Assembly (NCBI RefSeq): GCF_010686685.1
Contig: NZ_JAAGWD010000002.1
Coordinates: 1-64,000 of the forward strand
Origin: Pontibacter burrus
GTDB taxonomy: Bacteria; Bacteroidota; Bacteroidia; Cytophagales; Hymenobacteraceae
Direction: 5' to 3'
DNA: 64,000 nt
Position numbers and translations under genes: made by a program. The notes under the pieces were generated by a model. That model was not told where the DNA came from and made no database searches. It saw nothing but the letters and a program-made list of their open reading frames with translations. Below, piece by piece: positions 43,609 through 52,233 of the stretch; positions within the stretch are counted from its first letter, which is position 1, and each line of letters opens with the position of its first letter.

Positions 43609-45003
43609 ATGGCATCAAAATACGATTTAGTAGTGCTTGGCAGTGGCCCGGGCGGTTATGTAGCAGCTATCCGTGCATCGCAACTGGGTATGAAGGTAGG
43701 CGTGATCGAGCGCGAGTCGCTGGGTGGTATCTGCCTTAACTGGGGTTGTATTCCAACAAAAGCCCTGCTAAAGAGCGCAAACGTTTTTGAATATATCAAC
43801 CATGCCGCTGATTATGGTATCAACATCGGCGAAGCATCTGTAGATTTTAATGCAGTTGTAAAGCGCAGCCGCGGTGTTGCCGATGGCATGAGCAAAGGCA
43901 TCCAGTTCCTGTTCCGCAAAAACAAGATCGATGCGATAATGGGTAACGGTAAAATTGTAGCCAAAGGCAAAGTAGAGGTTACTGACGCTGAAGGCAAAAC
44001 ATCTACTGTAGAAGCTGATAACATCATCATCGCTACAGGTGCCCGTTCACGCGAGCTGCCTAACCTGCCGATCGATGGTAAAAAGATCATCGGTTACCGC
44101 CAGGCAATGGCTCTGGATAAGAAGCCAGAGAGCATGGTAGTAGTTGGTTCCGGTGCTATCGGGGTGGAGTTTGCTTACTTCTACAACGCAATGGGTACGA
44201 AAGTAACTATCGTAGAGTACATGCCGAACATCGTTCCTGTTGAGGACGAAGAGGTATCACGTCAGCTGTCGAAATCTTTCCGCAAGTCAGGCATCAACAT
44301 CATGACTGATTCTTCTGTGGAACATGTAGATACAAACGGCGATCTGTGCAAGGTAACGGTTAAAACAGCTAAAGGCGAAGAAATCCTGGAAGCAGAAGTA
44401 GTGCTTTCAGCAGTTGGTATCCAGACAAACCTGGAGAACATCGGCCTGGAAGAGCTGGGCATTAAAGTTGACCGCGGCAGAGTGATTGTGGATGAGTACT
44501 ACAAAACTAACGTAGACGGTATCTACGCGATCGGTGACATAGTTCCTGGCCCGGCGCTGGCGCACGTGGCATCTGCTGAAGGTATTATCTGCGTGGAGAA
44601 AATTGCAGGTCATAACCCTGAGCCACTGAACTATGGCAACATACCAGGCTGTACGTACTGCTCTCCTGAGATCGCTTCGGTTGGTCTGACTGAGAAAGCA
44701 GCACGCGAGCAGGGCATCGAGATAAAAGTAGGTAAATTCCCGTTCTCGGCATCTGGTAAGGCAAGCGCTGCCGGCGCGAAAGATGGCTTTGTAAAAGTTA
44801 TCTTCGATGCCAAGTACGGCGAGTTCCTGGGCGCGCACATTATCGGTGCTAACGTTACTGAGATGATCGCTGAAGTTGTAGTTGCCCGCAAACTGGAAAC
44901 TACCGGCCACGAGATCATCAAGTCGGTACACCCGCACCCAACCATGAGCGAAGCCATTATGGAAGCTGCCGCTGCCGCATACGACGAAGTAATTCACCTG
45001 TAA
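43609..45003 (+). CDS. lpdA: dihydrolipoyl dehydrogenase
   Basis: A 464-residue flavoprotein disulfide reductase. Motifs in order: FAD-binding LGSGPGGYVAAIRAS, redox-active pair GGICLNWGCIPTKAL, NAD-binding VVGSGAIGVEFAYFY, and the dimer-interface catalytic HPHPTMSEAI. It reoxidises the lipoyl groups of 2-oxoacid dehydrogenase complexes (E3). The E1/E2 genes are not nearby. A consensus promoter precedes it, and a hairpin follows. Confidence 0.95.
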   Translation: MASKYDLVVLGSGPGGYVAAIRASQLGMKVGVIERESLGGICLNWGCIPTKALLKSANVFEYINHAADYGINIGEASVDFNAVVKRSRGVADGMSKGIQFLFRKNKIDAIMGNGKIVAKGKVEVTDAEGKTSTVEADNIIIATGARSRELPNLPIDGKKIIGYRQAMALDKKPESMVVVGSGAIGVEFAYFYNAMGTKVTIVEYMPNIVPVEDEEVSRQLSKSFRKSGINIMTDSSVEHVDTNGDLCKVTVKTAKGEEILEAEVVLSAVGIQTNLENIGLEELGIKVDRGRVIVDEYYKTNVDGIYAIGDIVPGPALAHVASAEGIICVEKIAGHNPEPLNYGNIPGCTYCSPEIASVGLTEKAAREQGIEIKVGKFPFSASGKASAAGAKDGFVKVIFDAKYGEFLGAHIIGANVTEMIAEVVVARKLETTGHEIIKSVHPHPTMSEAIMEAAAAAYDEVIHL

Positions 45004-45025
45004 GTATACATCTAGCGATATTTAA

Positions 45026-45060
45026 AAAGGGTTGGTCGAGTTTTCGGCCAGCCCTTTTTT
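45026..45060 (+). terminator. terminator of lpdA
   Basis: AAAGGGTTGG and CCAGCCCTTT form an imperfect stem around a short loop and run into TTTTATT. Confidence 0.75.
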
Positions 45061-45138
45061 ATTGCTTTTATACTTGCTTACTTTGCAAACTATAGTTTAA
45101 ACATCGAACTATAGTTTACACTTTCCAACCCTATAACT

Positions 45139-45897
45139 ATGAAGAAATTACTATTATTGATGCTTTGCGGCATCATGTTCACCTCTGCGTATGCCCAGAC
45201 CGACACCGTGCGGGTAACCGGCAAACACATCAACACCAAACACCTGAAGCCGGGCATACGCCAGTACCTGGTAACTATAAGCAACCCCAGAAACCCGAAG
45301 GTGCTGACCAAGAGTCTGTGGAACCGGGATATCCGTTTTGAGCAGGTACAGGGCAAAGAGCGCCTGGTGATCCGGCAGAACTGGATCGGGACCGATACGC
45401 TGAGCAACCGAACGATTGAGTCTGTGTTGGAAAAGGATTTCAGCCCGGTTTACCATACCAGCACTTCGGCAAGAGGCACGGCCGCCTTTAACTTTTACCC
45501 GGACAAAATTACGGCTGCCGATACTGCCAGAACCAACCCGTGGCGCAACTTTGCAATGCCTTTACCAGAGCCAACCTATAACTGGGAGCTGGATCTGGAA
45601 TTTTTCGAGAGCCTACCGCTCAAGCCCAATACTGTTTTCCTGATTAATTTTTACCACCCGGGAAGCAAAACGGCACCGCAGTACTATGCCTATAAAGTGA
45701 CCGGCTCCGAGAAACTATCAACTATAAACAACCAAACTATAGATTGCTGGCTGCTCCGGATAGATTATAGTCCTGAGAACTATGGCATATTCTGGATCAC
45801 CAAAAAATCGCATGAAGTGCTGAAGATGGAGGAAAAGTTTAATGGAATTACCCGCTACAAAGTAAAGCTCGGAACTATAGCCGGAAAGTACATTTAA
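45139..45897 (+). CDS. exported protein, DUF3108-like
   Basis: A 252-residue secreted protein with signal peptide 1-19 (ending SAYAQT). The beta-rich body ends with FWITKKSHEVLKMEEKFNGI and RYKVKL, a pattern seen in DUF3108-type proteins with a lipid- or sugar-associated beta structure. This family call is tentative. Single-gene unit between two hairpins. Confidence 0.6.
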   Translation: MKKLLLLMLCGIMFTSAYAQTDTVRVTGKHINTKHLKPGIRQYLVTISNPRNPKVLTKSLWNRDIRFEQVQGKERLVIRQNWIGTDTLSNRTIESVLEKDFSPVYHTSTSARGTAAFNFYPDKITAADTARTNPWRNFAMPLPEPTYNWELDLEFFESLPLKPNTVFLINFYHPGSKTAPQYYAYKVTGSEKLSTINNQTIDCWLLRIDYSPENYGIFWITKKSHEVLKMEEKFNGITRYKVKLGTIAGKYI

Positions 45898-45900
45898 GCT

Positions 45901-45937
45901 AAAAAGGCTGGTCAGAAAATCCGATCAGCCTTTTCAC
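45901..45937 (+). terminator. hairpin after the exported protein gene
   Basis: AAAAAGGCTG and CAGCCTTTT with an inner GGTCAG/CCGATC region give a stem with a short U-run. Just downstream an AAACTATAGTTT palindrome (45956-45967) overlaps the end of the next gene. Confidence 0.7.
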
Positions 45938-45963
45938 TTTTAAAGCGGAGTATAAACTATAGT

Positions 45964-46239
45964 TTATCGCTGGTCGCTTTTCTCCTTGTCGCGGTACTGT
46001 TCGTAGCGCTTGCGGTCTTTCTTTTTGTCTTTTTTACGGCCAATGGCACCACCGGCTACCGTACCAGCAGCAGCTCCAACTACGGCTCCTTCTGTACCGC
46101 CAACTACGGCACCTGCAGCAGCACCTGTGGCACCACCTACAGCAGCACCTTTTGCTTTGCGGCTCCAGCCTTCACCAGTACAACTACCTAGTAGCAATAC
46201 AGTGATCAATAATGGTATGAATCTGTGAAATAGTCTCAT
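45964..46239 (-). CDS. glycine-zipper lipoprotein
   Basis: A 91-residue protein with lipobox LGSC (Cys20). The centre is a glycine zipper (GAAVGGATGAAAGAVVGGTE, then GAVVGAAAGTVAGGAIG), and the tail is strongly basic (RKKDKKKDRKR). The architecture matches small YMGG/OmpA-like glycine-zipper membrane proteins that oligomerise in the outer membrane. Function unknown. Confidence 0.78.
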   Translation of the reverse strand: MRLFHRFIPLLITVLLLGSCTGEGWSRKAKGAAVGGATGAAAGAVVGGTEGAVVGAAAGTVAGGAIGRKKDKKKDRKRYEQYRDKEKSDQR

Positions 46240-46439
46240 AGCTTTATAAATTTACTGTACCATTTTACGATGGTTGAGTTTGCTGGTTTTGTTTGCTATC
46301 GTTTATTAGTCAGTGTTTTGTAGTGAGGATTATAGATATGGTATTTGGATTACAGTACAATTATGAAGTTCAGGTTATAGTATAAACTATAGTTTGCCTT
46401 TATACTTGCAGCAAAGTGCCGTACTTTTGCTATAGTTGA

Positions 46440-47130
46440 TGTATAGTTCTATTGTTTCTGAATGCATTTGTCTGAATCAGGATTTACAGGATTGATTTAG
46501 ATTTTCGGGATTCCGGTTTTTGCTATAGTTAAGTCAAAGTTCTATAGTTAATGTTAATCATCCTCCTGCCCCCTTCAAAGGGGGACATTCTGCGGTTGCA
46601 AATGAACAGCTATAGTTCTATAGTTTACCATATTGAGCGGACAGGTCGCGACCTGTCCCTACGGAACTTCAGGCACGAGAAAGGTCGAAGCTTATCGATT
46701 CAAACTATAGACAAACAGTAGCTATCGAGTGATCACAGTCTTTGGGTTGAGCGCCTTTGACTTGTTGCGGTGCCGCAGCCAATCCGACGCAGGAGGAGAG
46801 CAAGAAGGCAGCAGCGCGATGCCCGAAGACGAGGCCTCGAGGCCGTGAGCGCACCAAAGCAAGAGATGAAACGATAGGCTGGTAGAGCTCCCAGGATAAA
46901 AGGCAACTATAGCACAAACTGCTTAGTACAGGTTGAAACTATAGTTGGCTATAGAACTAAGGCTACTTGTAGAACTATAGCCAAAGCAATTGGTATACCT
47001 GTCCTTTCAGGCCAGTTGAGTCAGAAGACTCAACCCCATAGTTAGACACGAGCGAGGACGCTCGCCAGCAAAAGTAACTATAGCCAACTATAAGATGTCT
47101 CGGCTAACGCTCGACATGACAATTAAGATA
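46440..47130. repeat. intergenic repeat island A
   Basis: The gap 46240-47155 holds no credible gene. Instead it contains about a dozen CTATAG palindromes, a CAGGATT-type repeat (46469-46494), CCCCCTTCAAAGGGGG (46569-46584), a 20-bp perfect palindrome GGACAGGTCGCGACCTGTCC (46639-46658), the 194-base element at 46719-46912, a GTTGAGTC/GACTCAAC hairpin (47015-47034), a GAGCG/CGCTC hairpin (47050-47063) and a GAGCGTTAGC-type repeat (47093-47123). Several units recur in island B. A frame at 46705-46917 is an accident of the repeat. Confidence 0.75.
46719..46912 (-). repeat. 194-base dispersed element, copy A
   Basis: Read on the minus strand it aligns along its whole length with the plus strand at 57180-57370: TTTTATCC, CTACCAGCCTATCGTTTCA, TTTGGTGCGCTCACGGCC, TCGTCTTCGGGCATCGCGC, GGCGCTCAACCCAAAGACTG and CGATAGCTA are shared blocks in order. 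A GGCC-NNNN-GGCC hairpin lies in both. The middle differs by indels that break any common reading frame, so the element is non-coding. Confidence 0.75.
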
Positions 47131-47155
47131 CTATAAAACATATAAATACCTTCTT

Positions 47156-47683
47156 ATGCCAACCGTCTCCATTGTACCAATAACCGTTGCCAACCTACAT
47201 ACCCTACAAGACATTGCCCTCAATGCTTACGGCGACCATTACCTGCATTTATGGAACGACGGCGGCGCCTGGTATATAGAGCGCTGCTTCAGCGATGCCG
47301 CACTTAAAGCGGAACTGGAAGATGCCAATGCCGCTTTTTTCCTGATTTATGCCAAGGAAGAACTGGTAGGTTTCCTGAAGCTGAACATCGACAAAGCGCT
47401 GGATAACTATAGTTCGGAAGAGGCACTGGAGCTGGAACGTATTTACCTGACCAAAGTCGCATCAGGCAAAGGAGTAGGAAAACAGGTCATGCGCTTTACC
47501 GAGCAGTTTGCAAAAGAACGAAACAAGCGTGTGATCTGGCTGAAGGCTATGGACAGCAGCCACGAGGCCATTCGGTTTTATGAGCAGAACGGCTATAACC
47601 TTTGCGGTACTTACAGGTTAGATTTTGAAGCCATGAAACCCGAATACCACGGCATGGTAGTCATGAGAAAGGAACTGAAGTAA
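47156..47683 (+). CDS. GNAT-family N-acetyltransferase
   Basis: A 175-residue GNAT protein. Motif A reads IYLTKVASGKGVGKQVMRFT (family form Q/RxxGxG), followed by RVIWLKAMDSSHEAIRFYEQ with the catalytic-region tyrosine. The substrate is unknown; the branch resembles spermidine/amino-acid acetyltransferases such as PaiA. It is followed 30 bases later by an AraC regulator on the same strand. Confidence 0.86.
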   Translation: MPTVSIVPITVANLHTLQDIALNAYGDHYLHLWNDGGAWYIERCFSDAALKAELEDANAAFFLIYAKEELVGFLKLNIDKALDNYSSEEALELERIYLTKVASGKGVGKQVMRFTEQFAKERNKRVIWLKAMDSSHEAIRFYEQNGYNLCGTYRLDFEAMKPEYHGMVVMRKELK

Positions 47684-47713
47684 ACTATAGCTGCCCATTC
47701 CGTAAGCAGAACC

Positions 47714-48562
47714 ATGCAACCTGAGCGCACAAAACCACGAGCACCTGAGCTACCCGAAGCCGATTTCCAGATCTGGCACCGGGAAGTGCCGGCCACCGAA
47801 GAGCCACAGGATCGGCGCGCACACCGGCATGCGTTTCAGGAGATCATTTTTATAGAGCAAGGCAGCGCCAGACATACCATCGATACGGAGCACGACGAAC
47901 TACAAGGGCCGTTTGTTGCGCTTATTGCGCAGGGCAAAGTGCATCGCTTCATTCCCAAGCCCTGGACCAAACTATACGTGCTGCGCTTTACAAATGAGTT
48001 TCTGCCACGCCCCGTTGAAGGGCTTTTTAGTCAGGTAGTAGACTTTACATCGTTGGCGGTCTATACGCCGGAGCTGCACTATAAGATCAAAAGCCTGTTC
48101 GACCTGATGCACCAGGAGTACCAGCTTGCCGAACCGAACAAAGTTTACATTCGCCATCTGCTTTCTGCCTTGCTCTCTGTGCTGCGCGAAGAACAGCAGA
48201 AACGAACTTCCGGAGACACGACAGCAGGCGATACCAACTATAGCACGTTCAGCAAGTTTCTGGCTTTGTTAGATACTGAGTTTACCCGCCACCGCTCCGT
48301 AGAATATTACGCCGACCAACTTAACATCACCACCAAAAAACTAGGCGAGCTCAGCAAAGCTATCACCGGCGATACGCCATCCCGCATCATCGAAAAACGC
48401 GTGATATTGGCCGCAAAACGTTTCCTGATCTATACTACTGATTCAGTTCAGGAAATTGCCTATACCTTAGGGTACACCGATCACTCACATTTTACACGCG
48501 CTTTCAGAAGAATGGAAGGGATTACCCCGACCACTTTCCGGGCCCAGTACCGATTAGCATAA
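47714..48562 (+). CDS. AraC-family transcriptional regulator
   Basis: A 282-residue regulator with an N-terminal cupin-like sensor (HRHAFQEIIFIEQGSARHTI at about 38-57) and a C-terminal pair of helix-turn-helices at about 185-282. The second ends with EIAYTLGYTDHSHFTRAFRR, the classic AraC signature. The ligand is unknown. It precedes an NAD(P)-binding oxidoreductase gene and may control it; the oxidoreductase has its own TATCTTTG element. Confidence 0.9.
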   Translation: MQPERTKPRAPELPEADFQIWHREVPATEEPQDRRAHRHAFQEIIFIEQGSARHTIDTEHDELQGPFVALIAQGKVHRFIPKPWTKLYVLRFTNEFLPRPVEGLFSQVVDFTSLAVYTPELHYKIKSLFDLMHQEYQLAEPNKVYIRHLLSALLSVLREEQQKRTSGDTTAGDTNYSTFSKFLALLDTEFTRHRSVEYYADQLNITTKKLGELSKAITGDTPSRIIEKRVILAAKRFLIYTTDSVQEIAYTLGYTDHSHFTRAFRRMEGITPTTFRAQYRLA

Positions 48563-48613
48563 AGCGACCAGCCAAAGTCGGAAAATGGCCACCACGCTGG
48601 ACCGTTACTTGCG

Positions 48614-48621
48614 TATCTTTG
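48614..48621 (+). promoter_or_regulatory. candidate -7 element TATCTTTG
   Basis: Full TAnnTTTG match 49 bases before the oxidoreductase ATG at 48671. No well-placed TTG upstream; an AraC-activated promoter could lack one. Confidence 0.4.
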
Positions 48622-48670
48622 TAACGTGATCAGTTGTATACTTAAGGTAGCAACTATAAATTCAAGAACT

Positions 48671-49315
48671 ATGAAAATAGCCATAATTGGAGCCAGCGGC
48701 AATGTTGGCAGCCGCATTACCCACGAAGCCCTGAGTCGTGGACATGAAGTGACCGCCATTGTACGCGACCCATCTAAGCTTACCTTAGAGAACGAAAGCC
48801 TGGTGGTGACGAAAGGCAATGCGCTGGATACTGATGACCTGGCTGCTAAAATAGAAGGCCATGATGCGGTGGTGGTATCTTATAGTTCGGGCTGGGGACC
48901 TGGAGTAGATTACTCGCTCCATAACAGCGTGGCAGAATCGGTGATAAAAGCTGCTAAAAAGGCCGGCGTAAAACGCGTGTTGAACGTTGGCGGTGCCGGC
49001 AGTTTGTATGTTGCCCCTGGCGTGCAGGCTGTTGATACGTCCGAGTTCCCGGCTGACTGGAAAGAGGGTGCATCGGCGCAGCGCGACTCGCTAAAGATTT
49101 ACCAACAGGAAAAAGAACTGGAGTGGACTTTCTTCAGCCCGGCATTTATGATCGGGCCGGGCGAGCGCACCGGTAAGTTTCGCCTGGGCACCGACAACCC
49201 GGTAATGAACGAAAAAGGCGAAAGCAACATTTCTTACGAAGATTATGCCGTGGCTGCGATCGACGAACTCGAAAAGCCGCAGTTTATTCGTCAGCGCTTT
49301 ACCATCGGGTACTAA
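48671..49315 (+). CDS. NAD(P)-binding oxidoreductase, atypical SDR type
   Basis: A 214-residue Rossmann protein. The nucleotide site is KIAIIGASGNVGSRITHEAL at the N-terminus, as in NAD(P)H-binding (NmrA/YwnB-like) atypical short-chain dehydrogenases. The later segments RVLNVGGAGSLYVAPG and EWTFFSPAFMIGPGERTGKF fit the same group. The classical YxxxK catalytic pair is not evident. The ATG at 48671 is used because it starts the Rossmann fold; the open stretch before it covers the promoter element. Confidence 0.88.
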   Translation: MKIAIIGASGNVGSRITHEALSRGHEVTAIVRDPSKLTLENESLVVTKGNALDTDDLAAKIEGHDAVVVSYSSGWGPGVDYSLHNSVAESVIKAAKKAGVKRVLNVGGAGSLYVAPGVQAVDTSEFPADWKEGASAQRDSLKIYQQEKELEWTFFSPAFMIGPGERTGKFRLGTDNPVMNEKGESNISYEDYAVAAIDELEKPQFIRQRFTIGY

Positions 49316-49409
49316 CCCATTTAAATATTTCTGAAAGCGCAGGCCTGGCCATAGTTTGCCTGGTTTGCGCTTTCCTTTATTTCCGGCTTCGGCCGTTTTA
49401 TTTTTTTAC

Positions 49410-50633
49410 ATGGATAAGAAACAATACAGAAAGATTATTTTGGTACTAGGTGCTTTATCAGCACTGGGTCCGTTTGCGATAGATATGTATCTGCCGGGCT
49501 TTCCGGCCATTGCCAAAGACCTGAACACCGACATTGCCCACGTAGGTTTATCACTTACAAGTTACTTTATAGGTATAGCGGCCGGTCAGCTGATTTATGG
49601 TCCGTTGGTAGATAGATTTGGGCGTAAAAAGCCGTTGATCATTGGCCTGAGCCTGTTTGTGCTTGCTGCGTTGGGTTGTGCCTTGGTACCAACCGTAGAA
49701 TGGCTGATCGGCTTACGTTTGCTACTGGCGTTGGGTGGTTGTGTGGGTATGGTAGCGAGCCGTGCCATGGTGCGCGACCTGTTTCCGCTGAAAGATATTC
49801 CGAACGTGTTTTCAACCCTGATGCTGGTTATGGGCGTGGCGCCGATCATTGCGCCAACTATAGGTGGTTACGTAACAGCGCACCTGGGCTGGCAATTCAT
49901 ATTTGTGGTGCTGGCGGCTATTGCGGCATCCGTGCTGTTGGCTGTAGTTAAACTATTACCCGAAAGTAAAGGACCGGATACCTCTATCTCGCTGAAGCCA
50001 CAATTTATACTCCGTGATTTTGCCAACGTGCTGAAGGAGCCTACCTTCCTGACCTATGCCATTTCTGGTAGTTTGGCAGCGGCGGGTATGTTTGCCTATA
50101 TTTCGGGATCGCCGTTTGTGTTTATGGAGCACTTTGGCCTGACTGACACGCAATACGGTATTGCCTTTGCTATGAACGCCGCCGGTTACATTATCGGTAG
50201 CCAGTTTAACAGATTGCTGCTTCGCCGCAATACCAGTAAGCAGATTACGCTTAAAGTTGGCTTTATACAGTTTGCGGCGGCTATGGCGCTGGTGTTCGGT
50301 GCCTACACAGGCACGTTAACCGCTTTCAGTACTTTGGCCTTGCTGTTCACGTTTATGTTCAGCTTAGGTATCATCAATCCAAATGCTTCGGCTTTGGCGC
50401 TGATGCCATTTACAAAAAATGCGGGTAGCGCTTCGGCTATCTTAGGTAGTTTGCAGATGGGTACGGGTGCATTGGCTTCGGCATTGGTAAGCTTTTTCCA
50501 TAACCGCTCCATGCTGCCCATGACAGGCGTAATGGCTACACTAACTACACTTAGTTTGCTGATTCTTATAGTTGCCAGGCGCAACAAGCGCAAAGCTTTG
50601 GCTGCCGAATTATGTGAAGTAAAAGTGCGTTAA
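49410..50633 (+). CDS. Bcr/CflA-type multidrug efflux MFS transporter
   Basis: A 407-residue, 12-helix major facilitator. The motif AIDMYLPGFPAIAKDL in helix 1 is typical of Bcr/CflA drug:H+ antiporters, and the cytoplasmic motif A is GPLVDRFGRKKPLIIG. The family exports bicyclomycin, chloramphenicol and similar compounds, but the substrate here cannot be read. The start is taken at the ATG at 49410. It is followed by a long perfect inverted repeat. Confidence 0.9.
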   Translation: MDKKQYRKIILVLGALSALGPFAIDMYLPGFPAIAKDLNTDIAHVGLSLTSYFIGIAAGQLIYGPLVDRFGRKKPLIIGLSLFVLAALGCALVPTVEWLIGLRLLLALGGCVGMVASRAMVRDLFPLKDIPNVFSTLMLVMGVAPIIAPTIGGYVTAHLGWQFIFVVLAAIAASVLLAVVKLLPESKGPDTSISLKPQFILRDFANVLKEPTFLTYAISGSLAAAGMFAYISGSPFVFMEHFGLTDTQYGIAFAMNAAGYIIGSQFNRLLLRRNTSKQITLKVGFIQFAAAMALVFGAYTGTLTAFSTLALLFTFMFSLGIINPNASALALMPFTKNAGSASAILGSLQMGTGALASALVSFFHNRSMLPMTGVMATLTTLSLLILIVARRNKRKALAAELCEVKVR

Positions 50634-50671
50634 CTATAGTATAAAACCCAGTGCCCGCCAAAAGGGTGCTG

Positions 50672-50748
50672 AACTATAAAAGGTGAGATCAGGTTATAAA
50701 TCTGTAGTCAATTTGCGCTACAGTCACCGGATCTCACCTTTTATAGTT
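50672..50748. repeat. 19-bp perfect inverted repeat with internal hairpin
   Basis: AACTATAAAAGGTGAGATC (50672-50690) is exactly reverse-complemented at 50730-50748. The 39-base interior carries a second small hairpin, TGTAG (50703-50707) with CTACA (50717-50721). It may act as terminator for the MFS gene, but the layout also resembles a small non-autonomous element. Its ends are again AACTATA/TATAGTT. Confidence 0.75.
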
Positions 50749-50896
50749 ATCTTGTTGGCTATATCAGATAGTAGACTTTTCAAAATACCTACTATTCTGC
50801 TATTTTAGAGAGTACTTATATATTGTTACTCCGCAATTCACCCCTTGAGTTTCTGATTCGTTGTGTGAGTTTCGAATTCACACCCTAACAGATTAC

Positions 50897-52009
50897 ATGA
50901 AGTTAAAAGGCAAAGTAAAATTCGTAAATAAAGACAAGAACCTGTTTTTCCCGACGCTCCGCAAACGTGTAGATGCGTACTTCTCCGAAAAGAACATTCC
51001 GACTACTGCCAACACAACCATGAAAGTGAAAAGTGTGGTGATGCTGCTGCTTTATTTCTTGCCGTTCGTGGTGCTGCTCGTTTTTCAGCCGACCTACCCG
51101 CTTAGTTTACTGCTATGGTTTATGATGGGCTTGGGTATAGCGGGTATAGGCATGAGCGTGATGCACGATGCCAACCATGGGGCTTTTTCCAAAAGCAGGC
51201 GTGTAAACGACCTGATGGGCTATACCTTAAATTTTGTGGGTGGCTCCGCTTTTAACTGGAAACTACAGCACAACATTCTGCACCATACTTATACCAATGT
51301 AGTAGAGCTCGACGAAGATATACAGGACAGGCTGGTGCTGCGTTTCAACCCTCATTCCAAAGTAAAGGTCTTTCATAAAATACAGTGGGTTTACGCTTTT
51401 GTGTTTTATGGTTTACTTACACTTTACTGGGTAGTAGCAAAAGACTTTGTGCAATACGCGCTCTTCAAAAAGACCAGGGTAAACACCAATACACCTGCCG
51501 AGAATAGAACATGGTTTGCCAAACTGGTAGCTATGAAAGTGCTGTATTTTTTTATCATTCTCGGGGTGCCAACACTGTTCTTCGGGATTCCGTTTTTACA
51601 GGTGCTGCTTGGCTTTTTGCTAATGCACTTTGTAGCGGGTATCGTCCTGACAGTTGTGTTCCAGTTGGCGCACACCGTAGAAGGTACAAGCCACCCGAGG
51701 CCGGACGAGCATGGTATTATTGATAACGACTGGGCCATTCATCAAATGAACACGACGGTTAACTTCTCCCGCAACAACAAGATTTTGTCGTGGTATGTGG
51801 GTGGCCTGAACTTCCAGATTGAACACCACCTTTTTCCGCGCGTGTGCCATGTGCACTATCCGGCCATTGCTGATATTGTGAAAGAAACGGCAACCGAATT
51901 TGGAATACCTTACCTGGAAAATGAAACATTTGGACAAGCGGTGCGCTCGCATATTGCCACACTGCACCGCTTCGGAAGGTTGCCGGGTTTGAACGAGGCA
52001 ATCGGCTAA
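50897..52009 (+). CDS. fatty acid desaturase, first tandem copy
   Basis: A 370-residue membrane di-iron desaturase. Histidine boxes: HDANH (90-94), HNILHH (125-130) and QIEHH near residue 307. Four hydrophobic helices lie in pairs around them. The pattern is that of acyl-lipid/acyl-CoA (delta-6-like) desaturases, without a cytochrome b5 domain. The start is the ATG at 50897, which matches the start of the neighbouring paralogue. It inserts a double bond into membrane fatty acids; the position is unknown. Confidence 0.9.
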   Translation: MKLKGKVKFVNKDKNLFFPTLRKRVDAYFSEKNIPTTANTTMKVKSVVMLLLYFLPFVVLLVFQPTYPLSLLLWFMMGLGIAGIGMSVMHDANHGAFSKSRRVNDLMGYTLNFVGGSAFNWKLQHNILHHTYTNVVELDEDIQDRLVLRFNPHSKVKVFHKIQWVYAFVFYGLLTLYWVVAKDFVQYALFKKTRVNTNTPAENRTWFAKLVAMKVLYFFIILGVPTLFFGIPFLQVLLGFLLMHFVAGIVLTVVFQLAHTVEGTSHPRPDEHGIIDNDWAIHQMNTTVNFSRNNKILSWYVGGLNFQIEHHLFPRVCHVHYPAIADIVKETATEFGIPYLENETFGQAVRSHIATLHRFGRLPGLNEAIG

Positions 52010-52054
52010 AATATCAAATAAATCCTGAAAGCTTATAGTGTCCCGTTTCCACAC

Positions 52055-52062
52055 TATATTTG
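52055..52062 (+). promoter_or_regulatory. candidate -7 element TATATTTG before the second desaturase
   Basis: Full TAnnTTTG match, 171 bases before the second desaturase ATG. No well-spaced TTG upstream. The long leader that it would create holds no recognised riboswitch. Confidence 0.4.
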
Positions 52063-52233
52063 CATCCCGATCGCGTAAATCTGTGCTTATAGTATCATCC
52101 GGAAGTTTCTGTTAAGAGAAGAAGTTAGGTGTATAACCAGTTTTAGCTAAGCTGTTGTAAACACGGTTACATGCTAAGTCGTAAAAACAGCTTTTTGGAG
52201 TGCGCGTAATTTTTAGATTATCAAGTAGATTAA

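Noticed and set aside
46705..46917. A 70-codon minus-strand frame within repeat island A
   Set aside because: It lies almost exactly on the dispersed element, and the second copy (57180-57370) breaks the frame by an indel while keeping the DNA blocks.
46440..47130. CRISPR array in the repeat-rich gap
   Set aside because: The repeats are short palindromes of several kinds at irregular distances; there are no evenly spaced identical repeats with unique spacers and no cas genes.
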